Of a DNA stretch of 64,000 nucleotides, positions 1 to 9,850 are shown in pieces. The stretch is from Palaemon carinicauda. Lineage: Eukaryota; Arthropoda; Malacostraca; Decapoda; Palaemonidae. The stretch is from assembly GCF_036898095.1 (NCBI RefSeq), contig NC_090759.1:16702227-16766226 (forward strand), written 5' to 3'. Below the pieces are notes generated by a model. That model ran no database searches. It was given only the letters and a program-made list of their open reading frames with translations, and was not told the origin of the DNA. How positions within the stretch are numbered: the first letter of the stretch is position 1; each line of letters opens with the position of its first letter. Both the position numbers and the translations under genes were made by a program.

Positions 1-1440
1 ACTTGTCCTACCCCTGTCTTTCCTGGTCTAGGACACTAGCTCACCTGGCCTAGGTTAGGCAGTTCAAGGGGATTCTGCTTCTTTATAGTTTAGGACAGGA
101 CACTAGTGCTGTACCTACTCTGTGCTAACCTACCCTAGGGTGAAGAATGGACTCTTCCTATCTTGACAGGCTAGCCCTGAACAGAATCCCCACCCCTGGG
201 AGTGTTGGTGGGAGCTACGTTTCCCCCTACACCCCCTCTCAGGACCCTTTCCCCTCCCCCTCTATCCCTTTGTGTTGGCTAGCCATCACACCCCTGTCCG
301 CCGTCCCACAACTCCACCGCGTGCCGGCGGGTTGTGGGTTCGGCTCGGTCCCTTCGTTGGTTAGTCCGTACTGCTACGCTTCCTGCATATAGTCGAACTA
401 TGGGATAGCATACGACGGTCGGTCTGCCGGCGGAGGTCCTCCCTTCTTGAGTGTTCTTCAGTCCTCCCTTGGGCCGCCACTGGCAACAATTGCCGACTGC
501 CGGCTCTCTGCCGCCAGATGGAAGGTCGCACCCTCTCCCTTCCATTTCAACACTTCTTCCGGAGGAAGAAGGGGATGGGTACTGAGTATTACCCTTCTCC
601 CTTTCTCCTCTTATCCTATCGCTCTCAGTGCCGGTCCACTGCCGCCTCCACTCTGCCGGCGCCAGCCGTCAGTGTCTTCGGTATCCTACCTGTCTCATTG
701 AATGATGTCAGTGTCGGTATGCCGTTACCGGTCACCTACCGGCTGCCGGGGGCCGCCGGCTTGCCGGCGATCTGCCATCACCTTAAGGTGTCACCCTCTC
801 TCTCTGCCACATAGACTGATGCCTTGGAAGGGTCTCGCCTTGATGGGGACTTGCTGGCGCCAGACGAGCCTCCGGCATGCCACCAGGCTGCCGGCCCCAC
901 CAATCTTGACTTTACAGTGGACAGTCACTCCTTCCTCCTGCTGGCCCGGTGCCGGCAGCGATTATTGTGCAGCTATGGATAATAGCCAGTACACCTATGG
1001 TATATTTATACCCTAGTCTGAAAACTATTGTGTGTAGTTGTACAGTAAAATATTCCCAGCATATTCTGCGCATCCATGCGCAGTCTTTTGCCGGGACCTA
1101 ATCTGATAAGGGGGCTTAGCTTATCCCTCCCTCTCTTATACACTGAATGAATTTAGCTTCCCCCTCTCACCGTACCTAATTCCCCAGAGGAAGCCTAAGC
1201 TTGGCTCATCCAGCACGTATGTTCTTCCTCCTCCCAGGGCCCATGACGGCCCTCTCGAATTAGTTACAGTGTGGGGTCATGGCAATTGGCTGGGCGGGAT
1301 GCACAAGTGTGTCTTTCCTACCTCCTTTCTAGCTTACCTATCCTAAGCTTATACATAAAAGGAATCTTATATTATAAGTTTAATAACTTTATTCTAATCT
1401 AAGATTACTGTAAGTCATAATTGTATTGACTTCCAAATAC
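1..1440. other. GC-rich leader without a gene
   Basis: No reading frame here looks like a protein. The stretch from about 310 to 960 is rich in the word TGCCGG and variants, scattered without a fixed period. The last 300 bases turn AT-rich and end in a pyrimidine-rich tract just before the first gag-like frame at 1472. It may be the untranslated leader of the plus-strand retroelement that follows, but I could not find the element's left terminus, so the boundary is unknown. Confidence 0.4.
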
Positions 1441-1471
1441 TCATTTTCTCTTTCTTTTATGGGAGGAGTAC

Positions 1472-2582
1472 GTGAAGTGTGACAGCACCTTCTGCAGCAT
1501 TCGTTGCCCTAACTTCTACGGCCACCTGGCGTGCCGAACCCACACCGGCTGTTCGATCTCGAAGGGAAATCTTCGCTATTGGGATCCGCAGGTCTGCACT
1601 GTATGCAAGAACCTGCTCGATGAGGCGTTCGATAACCCTCCGTCAGCGGAGGCCAGGGACATCGCCCGAGGGAAACTGCGCAAGTGGGTGCGCGGTTTCC
1701 AAAAGAACGCCACGGGACCCTATCTCCAAAACGAGAAGATGAGAGCTCTGCTCTTTCCTAAGGCATCTGCGGATGCCGTTATTCCCAAGGATGAGATCCC
1801 GTGTCCAACTGACGGTCGAACCGGATGTTTCGGACGCTCTCCAAGGCTGTCATATCGACGAAGTGGAGAGGATATCAGATGTGTCTGAAGACACTGAAAG
1901 GACCCTGATGGCTGAGGGTCAAGAAGAAGAAGATCAAGTGGAGACTCCTGATTCCGAGGGCGAGATCGCCCACGAACCCTCCGTGGCTTCCGTTGTGGTT
2001 TCGGAACCAGCCCCCTCTACATCTGCCACTCCAGTACCTGCAGTGGTGGGCATCCAGGATACCCTTCAAGCTTTAGTGGCATTCCTGGATGAGAAGTTCT
2101 GCCAGGGGCATGCGGACCTCAAGAGGGAAATATTGAGTATGAAAAAACAGACGCCGAAGAAGATTAGCGTCAAGGATCTTCCCTCCTGCTTAGTGACCAA
2201 TCCCTGGAGGCATGCTAAACACATGCCCATCACGACCGGACGCATCTTTACCAATGACAAACTAGGCGCCATCCCCCTCGAAGAGATGGAGTTCTATTCT
2301 AGTTTTGATGCCTACCCGGACTGTTACGTCCGTCTTAAATCCGAACCAGTCACCAAGGAGGAGACCAAACCTAAAAAGGTCATAGTGTTTCACCACTCCA
2401 AGGCTCAAGCTCTTCTGGCCGACTGCCTCAAGAGCAGGGGCTACACCAATTCCAAGGTGCCGGCCATGAGCAAAAAACACCCGTCCTTTCTTGCTCCTCC
2501 CACCATGGTCTTTCCTTTTGCCGAAAAGGCCTTGCATTCAGCGTTGAAGGCGGTGGAGGAAGGAAAACCCTGCCCTACATAG
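1472..2582 (+). pseudogene. D0 gag, proximal part, frameshifted
   Basis: The first frame (1472-about 1800) begins with a cluster of Cys and His residues: CDSTFCSIRC, then HLAC, THTGC and a later CTVC pair. This suggests a small zinc-binding fold, comparable to the Cys-rich gag start of the minus-strand elements. The frame must shift near 1800-1890 into the one open to 2582, which continues with an acidic linker (EGQEEEDQVETPDSEGE) and a Lys-rich stretch. The frame is open upstream of 1472 without an obvious ATG, so the true start is unresolved. Its role would be a structural, nucleic-acid-binding particle protein. Gag is assigned from position and composition; no conserved enzyme motif is expected. 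Confidence 0.6.
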
Positions 2583-2619
2583 GAGGAATGTAGGCCTCTC
2601 TCCCTCGCAATACCTCCCG

Positions 2620-3483
2620 ATGATAAAAGCTGGAAAGACATCGTTAACTTTCACGGTTGGAAAGCTGGAGGCTGACGTCGCTGGACGTCAGTTTAATGAG
2701 AACCTCCCCAAGCTCACCGAGTACCTTTTGCGTCGGGAGCAAGACACAAAAGAGAGGCTGGCTGCCTCTCTGTCTCTCCAAGTACAGCTTGAGACAATGG
2801 CCGGGGATATTCAGGTCCCAGGCTTCTACATGGTTCTTGCAATGACCCACCTTGCCACCTTACTGAAGGACTTGTACAGCTTCATCAAGGCCTGGAGAGC
2901 CTGTAGAGAATTCGTATTTCCGGATGCCACCGTCAAACACGAACCCCGGAAACTGATTTCCTCCAACATCTGGGGCAAATATCTCTTTCCTGTGGACCTG
3001 GTGAAAGAGATTGTGGACAGAGCCGCCACTGAGAACAGGAACCTTCTCAACAAGTGGGGCATGTCCCGAAAGAGGAAATCTTCTCAGGATGATGTCTCCT
3101 AGCCTAAGAAGAAGTCCAACAAGCCCCGACCCCAACAGAGTCAGGCCAAACGCCAGTTTCCGGCACTCGCTACTCCCCAGCTAGTGGCCCAGCCACAGCA
3201 GACCTTTCAGTTGGTCCCTCAGCCAGTGGTGGCCCAGTCACCAGTATTTACCCCAGCCTATGAAAGGCAATCCACTACCTTTCACCCCAAAGGTAGAGGC
3301 TCCGGCAAAGACTCCACTCGACGTCCATCCAGAGGGAGAGGAGGAAGGGGAGCAGGCGGCCGAAGTGGTAAACCCTCGGGAAACCAGAAGCAGAAGTGCT
3401 TCCGGTGGGAGGAAGACTCCGCCACTTCCAGGATCGTTGGACCTTCGATCCTTCGGTCCACAGCATCATCAAGAAGGGACTAG
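2620..3483 (+). pseudogene. D0 gag, distal part with in-frame stop
   Basis: This frame is displaced from the upstream gag frame by an indel near 2590-2640. It holds the helical gag block (FTVGKLEADV, FNENLPKLTEYLLRR, ERLAASLSLQVQLETMA). Similar FNE-LPKL-YLL and LAASLS blocks occur in DIRS-type gags I recognise from decapods. A TAG at 3100-3102 interrupts it. The same frame then continues as a Gln/Pro-rich and Arg/Gly-rich tail (RPSRGRGGRGAGGRSG) to 3483, a typical nucleic-acid-binding end. There is no CCHC knuckle. Confidence 0.6.
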
Positions 3484-4175
3484 GGTGGAGCTGGATAACA
3501 CCACCTCCAACCTTCCACCAATTCTTCCAACACTCAACCCCCATCTTGGAAGAATGTCCTAGAACTCTTGAACAAGAAGGTGATCAAGAGGGTAAAGTCC
3601 ACCAGGTTCCAGGGAAGACTATTCTGTATTCCCAAGAAGGACTCAGACAAACTCAGTCATTCTGGACTTGTCCAATCTCAACAAATTCATTGCAAACAAC
3701 AAATTCAAGATGCTGACTCTTCAACATATAAGAGCCCTACTGCCTCACAAGGCTTACACGGTCTCAATAGACCTGGCGGACGCCTACTGGCACATTCCAA
3801 TGAATCACCAGGCTTCCTCCTACCTAGGATTCAGGCTTCAACGAAGACAGTATGCCTTCAGGGCCATGCCCTTCGGACTCAACGTGGCCCCAAGAATCTT
3901 CACGAAGCTTGCAGACACGGACATCCAACAGCTACGCCTTCAAGGCGTCCAGGTGATGGCTTACCTAGACGATTGGCTGGTTTGGGCGGCATCGTCAGAA
4001 GAATGCTCGCGTGCCTGCAAAAAGGTGACCCAGTTCCTGGAACATCTGGGTTTCAAAATCAACACCAAAAAGTCTCGACTGTCTCCAGCTCAGAAGTTTC
4101 AATGGTTGGGAATCCACTGGAACCTTCAGTCACACCGTCTTTCCATCCCTCTGAAAAAAAAGGAAGGAAATAGCG
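3396..4175 (+). pseudogene. D0 reverse transcriptase, frameshifted
   Basis: The RT is spread over three frames. An N-terminal piece (3396-about 3560) carries VGGRL-HF-DRWTFDP and KGLGWSW. A middle piece (from 3568) carries RFQGRLFCIPKK, where the usual R-S-x-F-x-V/I-P-K motif sits. From about 3668 comes the palm: TVSIDLADAYWHIPM (first catalytic Asp), FRAMPFGLNVAPRIFTK, then MAYLDDWLVWA at about 3957-3990 with the intact YxDD box. The FQWLGI motif follows near 4100. Near 4160 the downstream RNase H continues in another frame. The enzyme would copy element RNA; this copy cannot make it in one piece. Confidence 0.85.
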
Positions 4176-5228
4176 GGATCTGTCAAGAGACTTATAAAAT
4201 CCAAACGGATTTCAAGGCGCCAACAGGAACAAGTACTCGGCTCCCTCCAGTTCGCCTCACTGACAGACCCAGTGCTACGAGCACAGCTAAAAGATGCATC
4301 GAGAGGCTGGAGAAGAAACGCATCTATCGCTCGAAGAGATCTCAAGAGACCTCTGCCAACCAGGCTTCACTCACTCCTAAAGCCGTGGTCGGAGGCAAAG
4401 AACCTGAAAAGATCAGTTCCTCTTCAACCACCACCTCCGTCGGTCACCATCCACACGGATGCCTCGCTAAAAGGATGGGGGGGTCACTCCCACCAGCAAC
4501 AAGTTCAAGGAACGTGGTCTCCCCTATTCAAGACGTTTCACATCAACATCTTGGAGGCTATGGCGGTTGTTCTTACCCTGAAGAAACTGTCCCCTCGTCC
4601 TTCGATCCACATCAGTCTAACTCTGGACAGCGCCGTTGTGGTCAGATGTTTCAACCGTCAGGGCTCACGATCGCCCCAACTCAACCAAGTACTTTTAACC
4701 ATCTACCGCCTAGCGGACAAGAAGAAATGGCACCTCTCAGCAGTTCACCTACAAGGATTCCGCAATGTGACGGCGGAGGCTCTATCGAGGACAAGCCCCA
4801 TAGAGTCGGAATGGTCCCTAGACGCAAGATCATTCTCCTTCATCTCCTATCAAGTCCCGGAACTGCAGATCGACCTCTTCGCGACGAGCGACAACCAACT
4901 TCCTCTTTACGAGGCCCCATACGAGGACCCCAGAGCGGAAGCGGTGGACGCCATGTCCCTGGACTGGAACAGATGGTCCAAGATTTACCTGTTCTCTCCA
5001 CCCAACCCTCTGCTGAAAGTCCTCACCAAGCTGAGAACTTTCAAGGGAACAGCAGCCCTAGTGGCACTCAAGTGGTCCCGGAGCAACTGGTTCCCTCTAG
5101 TCCTGGAGCTACAGCCCAAGCTGATCCCACTGCCAGACCCAGTTCTCTCCCAGCAGGTTCAGAAATCCACTGTCTTCGCTTCATCAAGGAAAACCCGAGA
5201 CCTTCATCTCATGATTTTCTCTCCCTAG
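4176..5228 (+). pseudogene. D0 RNase H and methyltransferase-like region
   Basis: The frame that ends at 5228 reads VTIHTDASLKGWGGH (first RNase H Asp), FHINILEAMAV (the catalytic Glu), LTLDSAVVVRCFNRQG (second Asp) and NVTAEALSR (terminal His/Asp region, here with Glu). It continues into the segment placed after RNase H in DIRS elements and described as Dam-methyltransferase-like: QIDLFATSDNQLPLYE, ending in LFSPPNPLLKVLTKLR and LKWSRSNWFPLV. A catalytic NPPY/DPPY is not clear. RNase H would remove the RNA strand; the role of the methyltransferase-like part is unknown even in better studied members. Confidence 0.8.
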
Positions 5229-6233
5229 CCATGAAGAAAAGGTTTGGAATCTCAAAGAAATGTTTAGACTTCCTAGAGGAATACAAAACAAAGTCTACCA
5301 GAAGGCAATATGAGTCATCCTGGAAGAAGTGGGTGTCTTTTGTCAAGGCAAAAAACCCTACGGAAATCTCCATAGATTTTTGTCTGTCCTTCTTCATTCA
5401 CCTTCATGGACAAGGCTTAGCAGCCAATACGATTTCCACTTGTAAATCGGCATTGACAAGACCATTACATTATGCCTTCCAGATAGACCTGTCCAACGAA
5501 ATCTTTAACAAACTTCCAAAGGCATGTGCTAGACTCCGTCCTGCACCTCCACCTTTAACAAACTTCCAAAGGCATGTGCTAGACTCCGTCCTGCACCTCC
5601 ACCGAGACCCATCTCCTGGTCTCTTGATAAAGTGCTCCATTTTGCCTTTAGCCTGGACAATGAATCTTGCCTTCTGAAAGACTTGACTCAAAAAGTGATT
5701 TTCCTTTTTGCTCTCGCCTCGGGAGCCCGAGTCAGTGAAATACTGTAGTGGCTTTATCTAGAGAAGAGGGCCAGATACAGTTTGCTGAAACAGGGGAACT
5801 TACCCTCTTCCCTGACCCAACGTTTCTCGCTAGAAATGAACTCCCCACTAAGAGGTGGGGTCCCTGGAGAATCTTCCCTCTGAAGGAAGATGTCTCTCTG
5901 TGCCCAGTGGAGAGTCTAAAGGTCTATCTTCGAAGAACTTCAGGCTTTGGCGGAGGACAACTCTTTAAAGGAGAAACATCGGGAAGTAATTTATCACTCA
6001 AACAACTAAGGGCGAAGATCACCTACTTTATTCGCAGAGCGGATCCTGACAGTACACCCATAGGTCATGATCCCAGAAAAGTCGCCTCTTCCCTAAATTT
6101 CTTTCAAGCTATGGATTTCAAAAGCCTTCGATCTTTCACAGGCTGGAAACCTCCAGGAGTGTTTTTTAAACACTATGCGCAGCAGGTGCATGAAGTCAAG
6201 AGATTCGTGGTAGTCGCAGGTAGGGTATTATAA
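5229..6233 (+). pseudogene. D0 tyrosine recombinase, broken
   Basis: The core-binding domain reads KSTRRQYESSWKKWVSFVKA and NTISTCKSALTRPL. A perfect 50-bp tandem duplication (5503-5602) throws the frame. Beyond it, box I (ALASGARVSEI, first catalytic Arg, near 5713-5745) is in another frame and meets a TAG. A further 1-base shift near 5742 leads to the last frame (5748-6233), which has IGHDPRKVASS (box II, H-x-x-R) and FFKHYAQQV with the putative nucleophilic Tyr. All four R-H-R-Y positions are still readable but not in one frame. The enzyme would integrate the circular DNA intermediate. Confidence 0.85.
5503..5602 (+). repeat. Perfect 50-bp tandem duplication inside the recombinase
   Basis: Bases 5503-5552 are repeated exactly as 5553-5602. 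As 50 is not a multiple of 3, the reading frame downstream moves from the frame of the N-terminal half to the frame carrying box I. Confidence 0.97.
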
Positions 6234-6237
6234 CCTG

Positions 6238-6666
6238 CTGCTTAGTGCTGCGTAGGACAGTGAGTTATTTCGGGACTCTAACTCAACGGGTGCCTGTGTT
6301 GACCCTAGTGCGATACACAGTGATTTTAAGTCCAACCTAGTGTCACGAGAGACTGTTCTTCTACAAGGTGAAGTAACATAGACTTGAACACGTGTGCAAC
6401 ATGTTTATTTAGACATGAAGTGTAATGAAGACTCTAAAAGACTTTATAGTTCCTTTGGAACCTATGTGTGTAATGGCAAGTTCTTCCTTTTCAGATTCCA
6501 CACCCTCGTCTTATGTAGTCTTTAGTCTATTGTTTGTTAACCAACAATTTTACTGTAATTTATTTACCTTATTTCATATTAACGCGAATAATTTCCTGAA
6601 TAAAATAGAAATTTCGCTATCATATGCGTCTTATTTCGCCCTACTATATGAAATACATTACCGTTA
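6238..6666. other. AT-rich tail after D0, no gene
   Basis: This stretch has no supported coding sequence. The composition becomes AT-rich toward the end, and it could be the 3' untranslated region of D0. No terminal repeat shared with the sequence before D0 was recognised. Confidence 0.4.
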
Positions 6667-7262
6667 AAGAGTTTTATTGCCAGACAGTACTACATTGGAT
6701 CCTCCTCTCTGGTTACGGTTCATTTTCCCTTTGCCTACATACACACTGAATAGTCTGGCCTATTCTTTACATATTCTCCTCTACCCTCATACACCTGACA
6801 ACACAGATTACCAAACAATTCTTCATCACCCAAGGGGTTACTGCACTGTAATTGTTCAGTGCCACTTTCCTCTTGGTAAGGGTAGAAGAGACTCTTTAGC
6901 TATGGTAAGCAGCTCTTCTAGGAGAAGGACACTCCAAAATCAAACCACTGTTCTCTAGTCTTGGGTAGTGCCATAGCCTCTGTACCATGGCCTTTCACTG
7001 TCTTGGGTTAGAGTTCTCTTGCTTGAGGGTACACTCGAGCACACTCTCCTATCTTATTTCTCTTCCTCTTGTTTTGTTAAAGTTTTTATAGTTTATATAG
7101 GAGATATTTATTGTTGTTACTCTTCTTAGAATATTTTATTTTCCTTTTTTCCTTTCCGCACTGAGCTATTTTCCCTGTTGGAGCCCCTGGGCTTATAGCA
7201 TACTGCTTTTCCAACTAGGGTTGTAGCTTAGTAAGTAATAATAATAATAATAATAATATAAT
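6667..7262 (+). repeat. Interspersed repeat with (AAT)n tail
   Basis: The last 130 bases (CCCTGTTGGAGCCCCTGGGC, then TCCAACTAGGGTTGTAGC) lead into a perfect (AAT)n tract at about 7235-7258. I recognise this block, ending in a trinucleotide tail, as a dispersed repeat common in penaeid shrimp sequences. A microsatellite at one fixed end is usual for non-LTR retroposons, so a LINE or SINE 3' end is the likeliest class. There is no reverse transcriptase frame here, so the class is inferred, and the left boundary is a guess. Confidence 0.55.
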
Positions 7263-7449
7263 ATTGCTTATGTCTGATATATACTCACCTAAAGAAAAGC
7301 GAAATATTTGTTCCAACACAAGTACTTAACTTTCCTGATCTGTCTGCGAGACCGACAAGATCCTCGTCTACAGGTGAGTTTTCTTCATCAAGTTACTTCA
7401 AGATGTTCCTTTCGTCCAAACAGGACTTCCCTGCCAGGGGGACAGGAAG

Positions 7450-8041
7450 CCATGTCATTTGTTCTGTAACTGGAATACAAGCCACGCTATTTATCAGAGG
7501 TGACTCATCCATTAGGAAAGGTGGACGTCCCTGTCAATCTGGCTTTAGGCTTTACCCAGGGGCTCCTTATCTGAGTATGTCAGTACTCAAAAATAAGGAG
7601 TCCCTGCACTTCGCTAAAACCTTAGACATTGCCAGACTCTTCTTAGCGAGAAGGACGGGAACATAACAAATATATCTCATATATCAGGTTACACAAGGGA
7701 TATGGTTTTTACCAGCAGATTGAGGAGGCCAGCTTGCAGAGTTCTATAGCTGGTGTACCCCAAGAGAGAAGATGAAAAACAAAAAGGACAGTCACAAGAT
7801 CATTCATTTCAAACAAATATGGGTAACGTCTGCCCTCGACGGACTGCTACTTGTCCTAAAAGGGGCCTGAGGTGTCTTAAACCACATGTTGCCCAGTCAC
7901 CAAAGGACCTATGGAGAAGGTATCCAGGCTCCTGTGAGTTACATCTTGCTAGTAGTGAGCTGTGAAGGTAGTCTGACACTTCAAAATACCAATGCCTGAG
8001 TAGTTCTTTTAAATGCTAGGAGCATAATGATGATCTTAATA
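7450..8041 (-). pseudogene. D1: DIRS 3' fragment (recombinase C-terminus), left half
   Basis: The sequence from 7450 matches the region just inside the left end of D8: the ICR part near 7452-7493, then GTGGACGTCCCTGTCAATCT and CAGGGGCTCCTTATCTGAGT. From 7690 on it matches the end of the D8 recombinase gene, read on the minus strand. It stops at 8041, where D2 begins, and resumes at 14534. D1 is thus an old, truncated element carrying D2. The fragment has no open frame of note. A short stretch near 7305 resembles a DIRS terminus (TTGTTCCAACACAAGTACTT) but is not clearly joined to D1. Confidence 0.75.
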
Positions 8042-8259
8042 TCAAAAATTTCAAGTAATTTTTATTTTTCCTAACATACTTACCGAGAACTACTTTCTTA
8101 GGAGTTACCTGTAATCTCCTCTCTACCGACCAGAGTTTTGTGTAGGATACCCTCAATCCCGTTTTCTAAGAAGGCCTACCCCGGCATTAGAGAATGTGCC
8201 CCGAGGGTAGGCTTTGCGCTAGGTCGAGGTCCGCTTGGGTCGATAACGCCAGTAAGTTC
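8042..8259. repeat. D2 left inverted terminal repeat
   Basis: It is the reverse complement of the right end (14331-14533) over about 190 bases, including ACCGAGAACTACTTTCTTAG and CCCCGGCATTAGAGAATGTG. Confidence 0.9.
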
Positions 8260-8327
8260 TATTGATGTAGCACAATACTTGCAAGGGTAGAGAGGCACTC
8301 GGGGAAGGAAGGGAGGGCCATTACCCG

Positions 8328-8432
8328 AAAGTAGTTCTCGGTAAGTATGTTAGGAAAAATAAAAATTACTTAAAATCTTTGATTTGTTCCAACACGAATA
8401 CTTACCTCGAACTACTTTCTTAGGAGACTTAC
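8328..8432. repeat. D2 internal complementary region
   Basis: The first half is the reverse complement of the D2 left terminus (GTTAGGAAAAATAAAAATTA against the start near 8050). The second half (TTGTTCCAACACGAATACTT) is the reverse complement of the right terminus. Together it equals the complement of a right-end to left-end junction, as known for DIRS1, where it is thought to template circle closure. Confidence 0.9.
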
Positions 8433-8746
8433 ACTTTAGGAGGCGGGAGTGCTATTCTGACCTACAGACCCAGTAAGCGGAGGCCAAGAGGCCTAGGTAT
8501 AACGGTACATACTAGAAAACGGACGAGAGGGTAACTACACAAAGAGCTCATGTTAGTGTCTAAGTACTCACCCTTTGAAAAACTTCTTCTGATGTTGCAT
8601 CCAGTAACGTAGTTGTGAAGAACGTGTTATCCAATGATACAAGATGGTTATCTACGATGAGGATAGGGAACAACTGGGGAGGATGAAAGGAAACGAACCT
8701 GTGTCTCCCGGTTTGCTATCCGCGATTGAGCCTGGGGCTTTTACCG

Positions 8747-9850
8747 TTAAACCACTTGGAGGGCGGAGATGACTGTCCCAATGGAGAACCCGTCTAAGGA
8801 CTTCCTCGAGTAGTCCTTGAGGTAATGGGCAGTAAAAGTCGACTGGTTAGACCAAGTACCTGCCCGAAGGATCTGACCCACTGCCATGTTTTTCTCAAAG
8901 GCTAAGGACGTGCTCAGAGCCCTAATGTCATGAGGTCTGGGGACGCCTGGCACGGCCAGATCTTCTTCCTTGTAGGCCCTGGCAATAACTTGTCTCAACC
9001 AGAAGGAAATGGTGTTCTTGGATACTTGTTTCTTAGTAACACCCGTGGAGACGAAGAGGCTCTTGATGCCTGGCCGGAGATGAGCCGTTCTTTCAAGGTA
9101 TTTTCTAATGGCACGGACCGGGCACAATTTTAAATCCTCAGCATTACCCGTCTTAGGGATGGCTGGTATGGAGAAACCTTCGAATTTAGGATCCCAGACA
9201 GCTGGGTTCTGGGTCTTCGCCACAAAAGAAGGAACGAACTTGAAAGATACTTCTTTCCACCCCCTCGAATGAGAGACGTCATAAGACAGCCCATGGATCT
9301 CTCCTACTCTCTTAGCGGACGCCAAGGCCAGCAAGAAGACTGTCTTGAGAGTGAGATCCCTGTCCAAGATATCTTTCAAAGGTTCGAAGGGGGGGCCACT
9401 CAACATCTTCAGGACCTTAGCTAAGTCCCACTGAGGCACCCTAGCTGCTTGTGGGGGGCAGGACTTCTCGAAGCTCTTGACAAGCATCGAGATGTGCCTA
9501 GAGGAACCCAGGTCGATGCCCTTCAGGAGGAAGACTTGGCTCAAGGCGGCCCATACCCCTTTTATGGCTGGGATTGACATTCCCATTTTGTCTCTGAGAT
9601 ATACCAGAAAATCCGCTATGTCTGGGACTGAGGCTTTGAGGGGTTTAATGTGCCTCGAAGCGCACCACTTCGTGAAGGAGGCCCACTTAGCTTGGTAGAC
9701 CGCAGCTGAAGACCTTCTCAGGTATAGCGACATTCTCTTAGCAGTAGCTGATGAATACCCTTCCTTCTTCAGGAGTCGCTCGATAGTCTCCAGGCGTGAA
9801 GACGTAGAGACTGTGGGTTGTCGTGAAATCTGAGAAAATGTGGTTGACTC
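8747..9850 (-). CDS. D2 tyrosine recombinase (intact)
   Basis: This integrates the circular DNA copy by site-specific recombination in the nucleus. The open frame runs to TAA at 8747-8749. The core-binding part reads RRSSAAVYQAKWASFTKWC and ADFLVYLRDK. The catalytic part has LALASAKRVGEIHG (box I Arg, about 9290-9325), RPHDIRALSTS (box II His and Arg, H-x-x-R, near 8920-8944) and FTAHYLKDYS (Tyr nucleophile, near 8815-8830). A conserved C-terminal tail follows, ending in LQVV. No stop interrupts the frame back to about 9850 and far beyond; it overlaps the RT-RNase H frame, as usual in DIRS elements. The N-terminal start is not defined. It is the best preserved recombinase in the window and the best candidate for an active one. 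Confidence 0.9.
   Translation of the reverse strand, partial: ESTTFSQISRQPTVSTSSRLETIERLLKKEGYSSATAKRMSLYLRRSSAAVYQAKWASFTKWCASRHIKPLKASVPDIADFLVYLRDKMGMSIPAIKGVWAALSQVFLLKGIDLGSSRHISMLVKSFEKSCPPQAARVPQWDLAKVLKMLSGPPFEPLKDILDRDLTLKTVFLLALASAKRVGEIHGLSYDVSHSRGWKEVSFKFVPSFVAKTQNPAVWDPKFEGFSIPAIPKTGNAEDLKLCPVRAIRKYLERTAHLRPGIKSLFVSTGVTKKQVSKNTISFWLRQVIARAYKEEDLAVPGVPRPHDIRALSTSLAFEKNMAVGQILRAGTWSNQSTFTAHYLKDYSRKSLDGFSIGTVISALQVV

Larger units (their letters stand above)
1450..6237 (+). mobile_element. D0: decayed plus-strand tyrosine-recombinase retroelement
   Basis: In order, the plus strand carries a Cys-rich gag-like region, a basic gag tail, reverse transcriptase, RNase H, a methyltransferase-like segment and a tyrosine recombinase. 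This is the DIRS/Ngaro domain set. Proteins are clearly diverged from those of the minus-strand elements (for example LADAYWHIP against LKDAYFQIP in the RT), so this is another lineage. At least five frame breaks and one internal stop make it non-functional. No inverted terminal repeats or internal complementary region were found, so the ends are approximate and the choice between DIRS and Ngaro is open. Confidence 0.8.

Noticed and set aside
8655..8747. tRNA-like stretch on the minus strand (AAGTGGTTTAACGG and GGTTCGTTTCC resembling A and B boxes)
   Set aside because: The A-box-like part is the end of the recombinase gene (codons for QVV and the stop), conserved for coding reasons in the other copies. 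No acceptor or anticodon stem could be formed convincingly.
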